Shown here piece by piece: positions 25,946-34,852 of a stretch of 57,880 nt of DNA (its first letter is position 1; every line of letters begins with the position of its first letter). Under the pieces are notes generated by a model. The model was not told the DNA's origin, did no database searches, and saw only the letters and a list, made by a program, of their open reading frames with translations. Origin of the DNA: Antarcticirhabdus aurantiaca (GTDB lineage Bacteria > Pseudomonadota > Alphaproteobacteria > Rhizobiales > Rhizobiaceae); the NCBI RefSeq assembly GCF_009765365.1, contig NZ_VTOM01000033.1:1-57880 (forward strand). The letters run 5' to 3'. The position numbers were made by a program, and so were the translations under genes.

Positions 25946-27057
25946 GGCAGTCGCTCTCCGAGGCAGGGCACGGCATGGGCCGCGAGAAGGGTGGCGAGAA
26001 GGTCGGGCGCGCCGAAGGCGCCGGACTTCGAGACGGTGACGGTGCCGCTCCAGCGGCCGCCCGAGAGGATCGAGCAGGGGATCCCCGGCATCAGCTCGCC
26101 GGTGACGCCGAGCGCGTCGGCGCCGAGCGCGTCGCAGAGCGCGCGCAGCGTTTCGCCGCCGGCGACGAGAAGCGTGCCGGGCGGATCGAGGCGGCGCACG
26201 AGAGCGTCGAAAACCTCGCCGATGCGAGCCGCGGCCGCCGCGCGGGGCGTTCCCGGCGGCAGCTCGACCGTGACGAACGCCGCCCCCTCCCCGCCGAGGC
26301 GGCCGGCGACGTGTTCGGCCTCCTCGCCATCGCGAATCGAGAGGCGAGCTCCGGAGGCGGCGGCGAGCTGGTCGAGCATCACGGGATGGTCGGTGCCGAA
26401 GAGGCCGAGGATCGGCCGGGCGAGCCGCGCCGGAGCGCTCGCTTGCTCAGCCTGCCGGCGCGCCAGGGCGCCGGCGAGGCCGCCGCTGCCGACCCAGAGG
26501 ATGTCGCTCCCTGACCCAGCGGCCGCGATGGCGTCGAGGTCGGCGTCGGTCTCGGCGTCCCAGACGCTGACGCCCGCCGGCACGGGCTCGCCCGGGCGCC
26601 GGCGGGCGACGGCGTGGCCGAGAGCTTCGAGACGCGCGGCGAGGTCGAGGCCGAGCGGTTCCCATCGGCCGTTTGGCGAGACGAGGCCCTGGCGGCCGCC
26701 GCGGGTCGTGCGGCGCTGGGCGGGAAAGGCCGGCGCGACGAGCACCCGCGCGAAAGGCCGCGCCCGCAGGACCGCGTCGATCTCCTCGGCTTCCGAGCCG
26801 CGTAGGAGACTGTCGACCTTCTTGTAGGCGAGGATGTCGGTTCCGGCAAAGAGGCGCGGAGCGAGGCGGGCGACGAGCCCGGCCGCCTCGTCGGCGGGGC
26901 GCTCGCGCGTGCCCGTGTCGAAGGCCAGGCCGCCCTCGCCCGGCACGGCCTCGGCCCGCCAGACCACCGGCAGGGGCGCCGCCGGCGAGCCGAAGGTCGC
27001 CGCGCTGTCGAGCGCACCTGTCAAGTCGTCAGCAAGGAGGCGAAGGGGAAGAACCAT
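25942..27057 (-). CDS. Four-carbon acid sugar kinase (DUF1537 family)
   Basis: ATG 27057 gives 371 residues and places the diagnostic RLLADDLTGALDSAATF at residue 5, as in the family; the open frame beyond it is not needed. The N-terminal domain binds the sugar acid (YKKVDSLLRGSEAEEIDA). The C-terminal domain binds ATP (LLVAGGETLRALCDALG and the final PGIPCSIL). Such kinases (DtnK/OtnK/DenK) phosphorylate D-threonate, D-erythronate or L-threonate at O4. It opens the operon that continues with pdxA2, the alcohol dehydrogenase and the aldolase. It is shorter than the usual 410-430 residues. Confidence 0.85.
   Translation of the reverse strand: MVLPLRLLADDLTGALDSAATFGSPAAPLPVVWRAEAVPGEGGLAFDTGTRERPADEAAGLVARLAPRLFAGTDILAYKKVDSLLRGSEAEEIDAVLRARPFARVLVAPAFPAQRRTTRGGRQGLVSPNGRWEPLGLDLAARLEALGHAVARRRPGEPVPAGVSVWDAETDADLDAIAAAGSGSDILWVGSGGLAGALARRQAEQASAPARLARPILGLFGTDHPVMLDQLAAASGARLSIRDGEEAEHVAGRLGGEGAAFVTVELPPGTPRAAAAARIGEVFDALVRRLDPPGTLLVAGGETLRALCDALGADALGVTGELMPGIPCSILSGGRWSGTVTVSKSGAFGAPDLLATLLAAHAVPCLGERLP
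27019..27031. promoter_or_regulatory. Operator-like motif inside the kinase gene
   Basis: TGTCAAGTCGTCA matches the upstream operator (27120-27132) at 12 of 13 positions and lies 101 bp away. It encodes part of the conserved DDLTG motif, so the match may be coincidental; a second operator for looping is possible. Confidence 0.3.
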
Positions 27058-27119
27058 CAGAACGCTGCCTGAGCCAGGAAGAAGCGCGTCGCCGGACCTT
27101 AGTTGCCGTCGCAACATCC

Positions 27120-27132
27120 TGTCAAGTTGTCA
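27120..27132. promoter_or_regulatory. Candidate GntR operator before the kinase operon
   Basis: TGTCAAGTTGTCA lies 63 bp upstream of the kinase start, in the gap between the kinase and GntR genes. Variants occur before the GntR, propeller and transporter genes, so it is the probable binding site of the local FadR-type regulator. Confidence 0.6.
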
Positions 27133-27222
27133 TGGATATGGCGAGAATCGACCGGCGACGGCGTCCCGGCGAGCGGGCCACCGGCAGCGCCCGACTGCCC
27201 CCTCCCCCGAGCGCGGTCGCGC

Positions 27223-27966
27223 CTAAAGGGCCAGGTCCAACAGCCGACCCTCGAACAGCCTGTCGAGCGAGCCCTGCAGGTGCGAGCGCATGCGGGCGGA
27301 AGCTGCCTCGGGATCCTTGTCGCGGATGGCCTCGAAGATGCCGGTGTGCTCGGCAAAGACGCGCTGGAGGCCCGGGGTCGGCCCCATGAGCGTCAGGCCG
27401 TGGAGCTTCATGCCGACGGCGATGTGCTCGCGCAGCGCCTGAAGCGCCGACAGGTGGTAGTGGTTGTTGGCGGCCTTGGCGACGGCGAGGTGGAAGGCGA
27501 AGTCGGCATCCTCGCGATGGCGCTGCTGGCGCGTCGCGTCGTCGAGCATGGCGAGCGCCGCCTCGATGCGGGCCATCGCCTCGTCGTTGCGCCTTCGCGC
27601 GGCATAGGCCGCGGCCTCCGGCTCGATGGTCAGGCGGAACTCGTAGCAGCGCTGGATGTCGGCGATCGTCTCGACGGGCGCGAAGCCGAGCTGCTGCACC
27701 GGGGCGGCGGGCCGCGAGGGCCGCGCGAAGGAGCCGGCGCCGCGGCGGGAATAGATCAGCCCCTCCCCGCGCAGGCGCTCCAGGGCCTCGCGCACGATCG
27801 GCCGCGACACGTCGAACTGCGCGGCGAGGTCGTATTCGCCGGGCAGCCGCTCGTCGGCGCCGTAGACGCCGCCGGCGATGCGCTCGCGCAGCGTCTCGTA
27901 GATGCGGTCGGACAGGTGGCCCGCCTGCGACGGGCGCAGGGCGGCTTCCTCGACGCTCGACTTCAT
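27223..27966 (-). CDS. GntR-family regulator, FadR subfamily (FCD domain)
   Basis: The 247-residue protein has an N-terminal winged helix (about 20-88: IYETLRERIAGG, DLAAQFDVSRPIVREALERLRGEGLI, RRGAGSFA). An all-helical FCD domain follows (about 95-235), with the metal-binding His expected in DFAFHLAVAKAANNHYH and LREHIAVGM. FCD regulators usually repress sugar-acid catabolism and are released by a small organic acid. It sits between the kinase operon and the propeller gene, all on the minus strand. Matching operator-like motifs lie before each of these and before the Dpp-type importer, making it the likely regulon head. A motif 36 bp before its own start suggests autoregulation. Confidence 0.92.
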   Translation of the reverse strand: MKSSVEEAALRPSQAGHLSDRIYETLRERIAGGVYGADERLPGEYDLAAQFDVSRPIVREALERLRGEGLIYSRRGAGSFARPSRPAAPVQQLGFAPVETIADIQRCYEFRLTIEPEAAAYAARRRNDEAMARIEAALAMLDDATRQQRHREDADFAFHLAVAKAANNHYHLSALQALREHIAVGMKLHGLTLMGPTPGLQRVFAEHTGIFEAIRDKDPEAASARMRSHLQGSLDRLFEGRLLDLAL

Positions 27967-28001
27967 CCGGGCTTGCCCTCTTCTCAGCTAGGCATTCAAG
28001 A

Positions 28002-28011
28002 TGACAAACTT
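28002..28011. promoter_or_regulatory. Candidate GntR operator before the regulator's own gene
   Basis: TGACAAACTT is a one-base-expanded form of the TGACAACTT core found at 27120-27132 on the other strand. It lies 36 bp upstream of the GntR start, in the short gap behind the propeller gene. It suggests autoregulation, though the match is weaker. Confidence 0.4.
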
Positions 28012-28022
28012 CGCCGCGGCTG

Positions 28023-29195
28023 TCAGCCCGCCTGGGCGACCAGCCAGCCGGGCGCGAGGCGCACGTGCTTGATGGCGCGGCGCTTGTAGGTGAAGGCAAC
28101 GTGGATCGCCCCGTCCGGCGCCTCCAGGAGCACGGGATAGGACAGCTCCTGGTTCCGGCCGTCGACGGAATCGTTGGAGAGGCAGGCGCCCGACGATTCC
28201 TCGATCACGTGGCGGAGCGGGAAGCTGCGCCCGCCGTCCTCCGACAGGCAAAGCGTCAGCGGCGCGCGCGGCACGCCCCAGACCGGCTCGCAGCCGCCCG
28301 TCGCATCCGGCCGGCCGTCGCTTTCGCCGAGTTCGTCGTAGAGCGACTGGCGCCGCGCCGCCGAGGTGGCCGCGGAGGTCGGGTTGCAGACCATGGCGAC
28401 GCGCCCGTCGGCGAGGCGCACGACGCCGATCGAGGAGTTGTTGTTGGGAACGTCCGTCGGCTCGGGCGCCGACCAGGTCCGGCCACTGTCAAGGCTTTCG
28501 GAGCGCACGACATAGTCGGCCTGGCGCCGGCGAAAGAAGGCGGCGAGGCGCGAGCCGTCGAGCGGCACGATCGTCATGTGGACGCAGCCGATCGAGCCGG
28601 GCACTTCCGTCAGCGTCCATGTCGCGCCCTCGTCGAGGCTCACCGCCACGCCCGCCGTGTCGTGGCTGCCGGTCCAGCGCTGGCCGGGCGGCGCGATGCA
28701 GCGGAACACCGGCAGCATCCAGGCGCCGTCGTCGCGCAGCGTGACCGGGGCGCGCACGAAGGTGCCGAGCGGCAGGTCGAGGAGGGCCGGCTCACCCGCG
28801 GCGAGGCCGCCCGGCGAGACACGCAGCTCGCGCAAGCGAAGGAGGCATTCGTCCTGGTTTCCGGAAACCTGGGCGGTGTGGATCAGGAGGAGCCGGCCGT
28901 CCGGCGCCGCGAAGAGCACCGGGTTCTGCTCGGAGCGGGCGGGATCGTCGGACAGGCGCACCGCCTCGCTCCAGCGATCGGTGCCGGGCTCCAGGCACGA
29001 CAGGTGGATCGAGATGTCCGACTTGCCCTCCAGCGAGCCGCCGAACCAGGCGCAGAGCAGCGTGCCGTCGGCCATGAGCTTCAGGAAGGCGGCGTGGTTC
29101 TGGATCATGGGCGAGGGGAGAAGCGCGTCGGCGCGCTTGTCGCCGTTCGGCGCCAGCTCTCCGGTCATCCGGTTCGCGATCTCCTCAACAGCCAT
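28023..29195 (-). CDS. Sialidase-fold (BNR_2) beta-propeller protein
   Basis: The 390-residue protein has no obvious signal peptide and so is probably cytoplasmic. Three Asp-box-like repeats are visible: SLDEGATW, SLDSGRTW and SEDGGRSF, typical of six-bladed sialidase propellers. HAAFLKLMADGTLLCAWFGG, RSEQNPVLFAAPDGRLLLIH and the C-terminal ELSYPVLLEAPDGAIHVAFTYKR match the exo-sialidase-like family (BNR_2). True sialidases need an Arg triad; I cannot confirm all three. Intracellular members occur in sugar-acid loci and may hydrolyse or eliminate from imported oligosaccharides. Its operator-like site and neighbours place it in the four-carbon acid regulon. The substrate is unknown. Confidence 0.8.
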   Translation of the reverse strand: MAVEEIANRMTGELAPNGDKRADALLPSPMIQNHAAFLKLMADGTLLCAWFGGSLEGKSDISIHLSCLEPGTDRWSEAVRLSDDPARSEQNPVLFAAPDGRLLLIHTAQVSGNQDECLLRLRELRVSPGGLAAGEPALLDLPLGTFVRAPVTLRDDGAWMLPVFRCIAPPGQRWTGSHDTAGVAVSLDEGATWTLTEVPGSIGCVHMTIVPLDGSRLAAFFRRRQADYVVRSESLDSGRTWSAPEPTDVPNNNSSIGVVRLADGRVAMVCNPTSAATSAARRQSLYDELGESDGRPDATGGCEPVWGVPRAPLTLCLSEDGGRSFPLRHVIEESSGACLSNDSVDGRNQELSYPVLLEAPDGAIHVAFTYKRRAIKHVRLAPGWLVAQAG

Positions 29196-29251
29196 GACGG
29201 TGCTCCTCCTCGGCAGGGTCTCGGCGCAAACTGATCGCCGTCACGGTCATG

Positions 29252-29264
29252 TGTCAAGTTGTTA
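29252..29264. promoter_or_regulatory. Candidate GntR operator before the propeller gene
   Basis: TGTCAAGTTGTTA matches the kinase-operon site at 12 of 13 positions and lies 57 bp upstream of the propeller gene start. The equal placement relative to both starts supports repression of both transcripts by one regulator. Confidence 0.6.
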
Positions 29265-29360
29265 GAACGAACTTGGCTGCCAATGCCGGGCAAACAGCCG
29301 CGTTTCTCGACAGGATCGCGGCGCAAGGCAGCTTTCTTCGCCTCGCATATCGATGGCATG

Positions 29361-29371
29361 TTGACAACTCT
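29361..29371. promoter_or_regulatory. Candidate GntR operator before the importer operon
   Basis: TTGACAACTCT carries the TGACAACT core shared with the other sites, and GTTGACAAC is itself palindromic. It lies about 130 bp upstream of the binding-protein start, so it should overlap or precede the promoter. Confidence 0.5.
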
Positions 29372-29503
29372 GCGCGCCAGCGACATCCTTCGGGCCGTCA
29401 CGGGCAGATCAAACGTCCGGAGCCGGCGGCATGCGCCGCGGCTGCCAGTTCGGGCGCGCGGATCCGAGGGATCGTCGCGCCCAGGTCGATTTGGGAGGAT
29501 CGC

Positions 29504-31006
29504 ATGAAGGGCATGTCACTCGTTCTCGCCGCCTTGCTGGCGTCGACGGCCGGCGCGTTCGCGCAGGCCAACACCGACGTCACCATCGTGCTCGGCGAGG
29601 AGCTCGACCTCGTCGAGCCCTGCATGGCCACGCGCTCCAACATCGGCCGCGTCATCCTGGAGAACATCTCCGAAACGCTGACCGAGCTCGACATGAAGAA
29701 CGGCGGCCAGGTCGCCGGGCGCCTCGCCGAGAGCTGGGAGGACCAGGGCAACGGCACCTGGCGCTTCAAGCTGCGTCCGAACGTCAAGTTCTCCGACGGC
29801 ACCGCCTTCGACGCCGAGGACGTCAAGCACTCGCTGGAGCGCGCCACGAGCCCTGACATCTCCTGCGAATCCTCGCGCTACTTCGGCGACACCAAGCTCT
29901 CGGCCTCCGTGGTCGACCCGACCACAGTCGACATCAAGGCCGAGCCCGCCCAGCCGATCCTGCCGCTTCTCATGTCGGTCCTGACCATCGTTCCGGCCGA
30001 GACGCCGATCGAGTTCACCCGCCAGCCCGTCGGCACCGGTCCCTACGTCCTGTCGAGCTGGACGCCCGGCCAGAGCATCGTCCTCGACCGGCGCGCCGAC
30101 TACTGGGGCGCGGCTCCCGCCGTCACCAAGGCGACCTACGTCTTCCGCTCGGACTCGGCCGTGCGCGCCGCGATGGTCCAGGCCGGCGAGGCCGATCTCG
30201 CCCCCTCGATCTCGGTGCTCGACGCGACCAACCCCGCGACCGACTTTTCCTATCCGAACTCCGAGACGATGTACCTGCGCATCGACACCTCGGTGCCGCC
30301 GATGAACGACAAGCGCGTGCGCCAGGCGCTGAACATGGCGATCGACCGCGCCGCCTTCATCGGCTCGCTGCTGCCCGAGGGCACGGAGCCGGCGGTCGCG
30401 ATCGTTCCGCCGACGACGCTCGGCTGGAACCCGGACATCAAGGTGCCCGAGTTCGATCCCGAAGGCGCGAAGAAGCTCCTGGAAGAAGCCAAGGCCGACG
30501 GCGTGCCGGTCGACACCCCGATCGAGCTGATCGGGCGCACCGACAACTATCCGAACGCCACGGAAGTGAACGAGGCGCTCCAGGCCATGCTCCAGGACGC
30601 CGGCTTCACGGTGAACCTGCGCATGCTCGAAGTCGCCGAGCAGGAGAAGCTCTACTCCAAGCCCTATCTCGAGGGCCGTCCGCCCCAGCTCCTGTCGGTG
30701 CTGCACGACAACGCCAAGGGCGACCCGGTCTTCTCGGCCTTCTTCAAGTACCATTCGGACGGCCGCCAGTCCGGCATCTCCGACCCGAAGGTCGACGACC
30801 TGATCACGCGCGCGACCGCGGCGACCGGCGAGGAGCGCGCCAAGCTCTGGTCCGAGCTCTTCGCGACCGTCCACGACGAGGTCGTCGCCGACGTCCTCCT
30901 CTTCCACATGGTGGGCTTCGCGCGCGTCGCCGAGCGCATCAGCTTCCAGCCGACCATCGCCACGAACTCGCAGCTCCAGCTCTCCGAGATCGGCTTCAAG
31001 AACTGA
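29504..31006 (+). CDS. Dpp/Opp-type ABC transporter, solute-binding protein
   Basis: The product is 500 residues from ATG 29504, with GGGAGG 5 bp upstream. The Sec signal peptide (GMSLVLAALLASTAGAFA-QA) ends near residue 21. The family-5 solute-binding fold follows, with WRFKLRPNVKFSDGTAFDAEDVKHSLERA-type segments and RQALNMAIDRAAFIG. Relatives bind peptides, nickel, opines or oligosaccharides. The first gene of a complete importer, it is separated from the permeases by a strong hairpin. The neighbouring sugar-acid regulon and shared operator motif suggest a glycan-derived ligand rather than a peptide (inference). Confidence 0.9.
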   Translation: MKGMSLVLAALLASTAGAFAQANTDVTIVLGEELDLVEPCMATRSNIGRVILENISETLTELDMKNGGQVAGRLAESWEDQGNGTWRFKLRPNVKFSDGTAFDAEDVKHSLERATSPDISCESSRYFGDTKLSASVVDPTTVDIKAEPAQPILPLLMSVLTIVPAETPIEFTRQPVGTGPYVLSSWTPGQSIVLDRRADYWGAAPAVTKATYVFRSDSAVRAAMVQAGEADLAPSISVLDATNPATDFSYPNSETMYLRIDTSVPPMNDKRVRQALNMAIDRAAFIGSLLPEGTEPAVAIVPPTTLGWNPDIKVPEFDPEGAKKLLEEAKADGVPVDTPIELIGRTDNYPNATEVNEALQAMLQDAGFTVNLRMLEVAEQEKLYSKPYLEGRPPQLLSVLHDNAKGDPVFSAFFKYHSDGRQSGISDPKVDDLITRATAATGEERAKLWSELFATVHDEVVADVLLFHMVGFARVAERISFQPTIATNSQLQLSEIGFKN

Positions 31007-31017
31007 CGGAACGACGC

Positions 31018-31051
31018 GCGCCGGGCGGGACTTCGCGTTCCCGCCCGGCGC
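31018..31051 (+). terminator. Hairpin between binding-protein and permease genes
   Basis: GCGCCGGGCGGGA (31018-31030) pairs perfectly with TCCCGCCCGGCGC (31039-31051) around an 8-nt loop, with no T-tract. It lies just after the binding-protein stop and probably stabilises that message or limits permease expression. Confidence 0.7.
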
Positions 31052-31079
31052 CCCATCGGCTCGCGGAGGAGGCTCCATC

Positions 31080-31994
31080 ATGCTGCGCTTTGCTCGAAAG
31101 AGGATGCTGGCGAGCCTCGTCTCGCTGGTCGGCCTCGTGATCCTGGTCTTCTTTCTCGTCCGCCTGACGGGTGACCCGACCGACCTCTACCTCCCCATCG
31201 ACGCCACCGACGCGATGCGCGAGCAGTTCCGCGCCAACAACGGGCTGAACGACCCGCTGATCGTGCAGTTCGGCCGCTACGTCTGGGACCTCCTCCACCT
31301 CGACTTCGGCGACTCGATCCGCCGGGCCCGGCCCGCCATCGACGTCGTCCTCGAAGCCTTCGTCTGGACGCTGCAGCTCGCCGTCATCACCATGTCGCTG
31401 GTGGCGGTGCTCGCCGTCGTCCTCGGCTCGCTCTGCGCCTTCTGGGCCGGGCGCCTGTTCGATCGCGCCGTCACCTTCGTCTCGCTGATCGGCGCCTCGG
31501 CCCCGGACTTCTGGATCGCGATCGTCGCGATCGTCCTTTTCTCGATCCATCTCGGCTGGCTCCCGACCTCCGGGACCGGGGGCTGGCAGTTCTGGATCCT
31601 GCCCGTGTCCGTCCTGTTCATCCGCCCCTTCGGCCTCATCGTCCAGGTCGTGCGGGGATCGATGATCGGGGCGCTGTCCTCGCCTTACGTGAAGACGGCG
31701 CGCGCCAAGGGCGTGAAGAACCGGCCGATCATCTTCGTCCACACGCTTCGCAACGCCATGCTCCCGGTCGTCACCGTGATGGGCGACCAGGCCGCCGCCC
31801 TCCTCAACGGCGCGGTGGTGGTGGAGACGATCTTCGGCTTTCCCGGCGTCGGCAAGCTGATGATCGACGCGATCCTGCAGCGCGACTTCAACGTCATCCT
31901 CGCGGCGATCATGGTGACGGCCTTCGCGATCTTCCTCATGAACCTCCTGATCGACCTCGCCTATCTCCTGCTCGATCCGCGGATCAGGGCCTGA
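31080..31994 (+). CDS. Dpp/Opp-type ABC transporter permease (DppB-like)
   Basis: The 304-residue inner-membrane protein has the DppB layout. TM1 is followed by a long periplasmic loop (RLTGDPTDLYLPIDA and NGLNDPLIVQFGRYVWDLLHLDFGDS), then five more hydrophobic segments. The ATPase-contact loop is YVKTARAKGVKNRPIIFVHTLRNAMLPVV, and VVETIFGFPGVGKLMIDAILQRD is characteristic. It starts 28 bp after the hairpin and is followed closely by the DppC-like gene. Confidence 0.93.
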   Translation: MLRFARKRMLASLVSLVGLVILVFFLVRLTGDPTDLYLPIDATDAMREQFRANNGLNDPLIVQFGRYVWDLLHLDFGDSIRRARPAIDVVLEAFVWTLQLAVITMSLVAVLAVVLGSLCAFWAGRLFDRAVTFVSLIGASAPDFWIAIVAIVLFSIHLGWLPTSGTGGWQFWILPVSVLFIRPFGLIVQVVRGSMIGALSSPYVKTARAKGVKNRPIIFVHTLRNAMLPVVTVMGDQAAALLNGAVVVETIFGFPGVGKLMIDAILQRDFNVILAAIMVTAFAIFLMNLLIDLAYLLLDPRIRA

Positions 31995-31998
31995 AACC

Positions 31999-32929
31999 GT
32001 GGTGGCCGCTTCCATGACGCTCGCCGACGACACCCTCGCCCCACCCGCCGAGAAGCCGGCGGCCCTGCGCCTCCTCGCCATGCTCCGGCGCGACAAGGTG
32101 GCCTGCCTCGCCGCCGCCTTCCTGGTCCTCGTGATCCTCTGCGCGCTCTTCGGGCCGATGCTCCTCGGCGAGGCCGCGACGAAGCAGAACCTTCGCGGCC
32201 GCAACGCGCCGCCCTTCTCGCTCGAACAGGGCTGGCTGATGGTGCTCGGCGCCGACCAGCTCGGCCGCTCGCTTCTCGCCCGCATCGTCGTCGCGGCTCA
32301 GAACACCATGCTGGTGGCCGCGGGCGCCGTGTTCTTCTCCGCGCTCATCGGCACCGTGCTCGGCCTCTTCGCCGGCTATGGCGGCAAGAAGACGGGCGAG
32401 GCCATCGCGCGCCTCGCCGACGTCATCATGTCCTTCCCCTCGCTGCTTCTCGCGGTGATCGTCCTCTACGTCTTCAATCCGTCCGTCGCGAACCTCATCG
32501 TGGTGCTCGCGATCACCCGCATCCCGGTCTATCTCCGAACCACGCGGGCCGAGATCCTGGAGGTGCGCGAGCGCATGTTCGTCCAGGCCGCCAAGGTCAT
32601 GGGCGCGAGCCACCGACGCATCATGTTCCGCCACATCCTGCCGATGGTGCTGCCCACCCTCCTCACCATCGCGACGCTCGACTTCGCCTTCGTGATGCTG
32701 GCGGAAAGCTCGCTGTCGTTCCTGGGCATCGGCATCCAGCCGCCGGAGATCACCTGGGGCCTGATGGTCGCCCAAGGTCGCCCCTACCTCAACAATGCCT
32801 GGTGGCTGGCCTTCTGGCCGGGCCTCGCGATCATCCTCACCACCATGTCGCTGAACCTCCTGTCGAGCTGGATGCGCATCGCTCTCGATCCGGTGCAGCG
32901 CTGGCGCCTGGAAGGCGGAGCCAAGAACA

Positions 32930-32937
<8 letters not shown>
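31999..32937 (+). CDS. Dpp/Opp-type ABC transporter permease (DppC-like)
   Basis: The product is 312 residues from GTG 31999; ATG 32014 is an alternative five codons in. It has a cytoplasmic N-terminus, TM1, then LGADQLGRSLLARIVVAAQNT, the classic DppC segment. The ATPase-contact loop is FVQAAKVMGASHRRIMFRHILPMV, and ESSLSFLGIGIQPPEITWG is diagnostic. It pairs with the DppB-like subunit. Its stop lies inside the next gene, which starts eight bases before it ends, so translation is coupled to the ATPase. Confidence 0.92.
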
Positions 32938-34573
<1,636 letters not shown>

Positions 34574-34630
34574 TGACGATCCGGCCGACTTGAGTAGATG
34601 ATGGCCGCAGCTTGGGACGGAGATGCGGCC

Positions 34631-34828
34631 ATGAGACCTCCCCTGCCGAACGACATGACGTCCGCCCTGCGCGACGTTCACGAGCGGGCCGGCGCCGTGC
34701 CGGTCGACGAGATGGCGCGGTTCTTCGCCCTCGCCTATCGCGATCTCGACGACCTCATCGAGGTCATGCTGGCGCGGGAGGTGATCACCGCCTGCGCCCG
34801 CCAGGGCCTCGCCATGCGGCTGAACTGA
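34631..34828 (+). CDS. Small protein of unknown function
   Basis: ATG 34631, preceded by GGACGGAG, gives 65 residues; an ATG at 34598 would add 11. The protein is mostly helical and acidic (ALRDVHERAGAVPVDEMARFFALAYRDLDDLIEVMLAREVITACARQG reads as two or three amphipathic helices, split here only for description). It resembles a small winged-helix or regulatory fragment, but I do not recognise the family. It lies 57 bp after the importer ATPase, on the same strand. It is a plausible real gene, with codon use like its neighbours, but not certain. Confidence 0.45.
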   Translation: MRPPLPNDMTSALRDVHERAGAVPVDEMARFFALAYRDLDDLIEVMLAREVITACARQGLAMRLN

Positions 34829-34852
34829 GCGGCCGGTCGCGGCCGCGTCGCC

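Larger units (their letters stand above)
29196..29503. other. 308-bp divergent promoter region with two operator-like sites
   Basis: This gap separates the leftward propeller gene and the rightward binding-protein gene. It contains motif copies at 29252-29264 and 29361-29371 and a GGGAGG RBS at 29493-29498 for the binding-protein gene. I see no gene in it. Confidence 0.7.
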
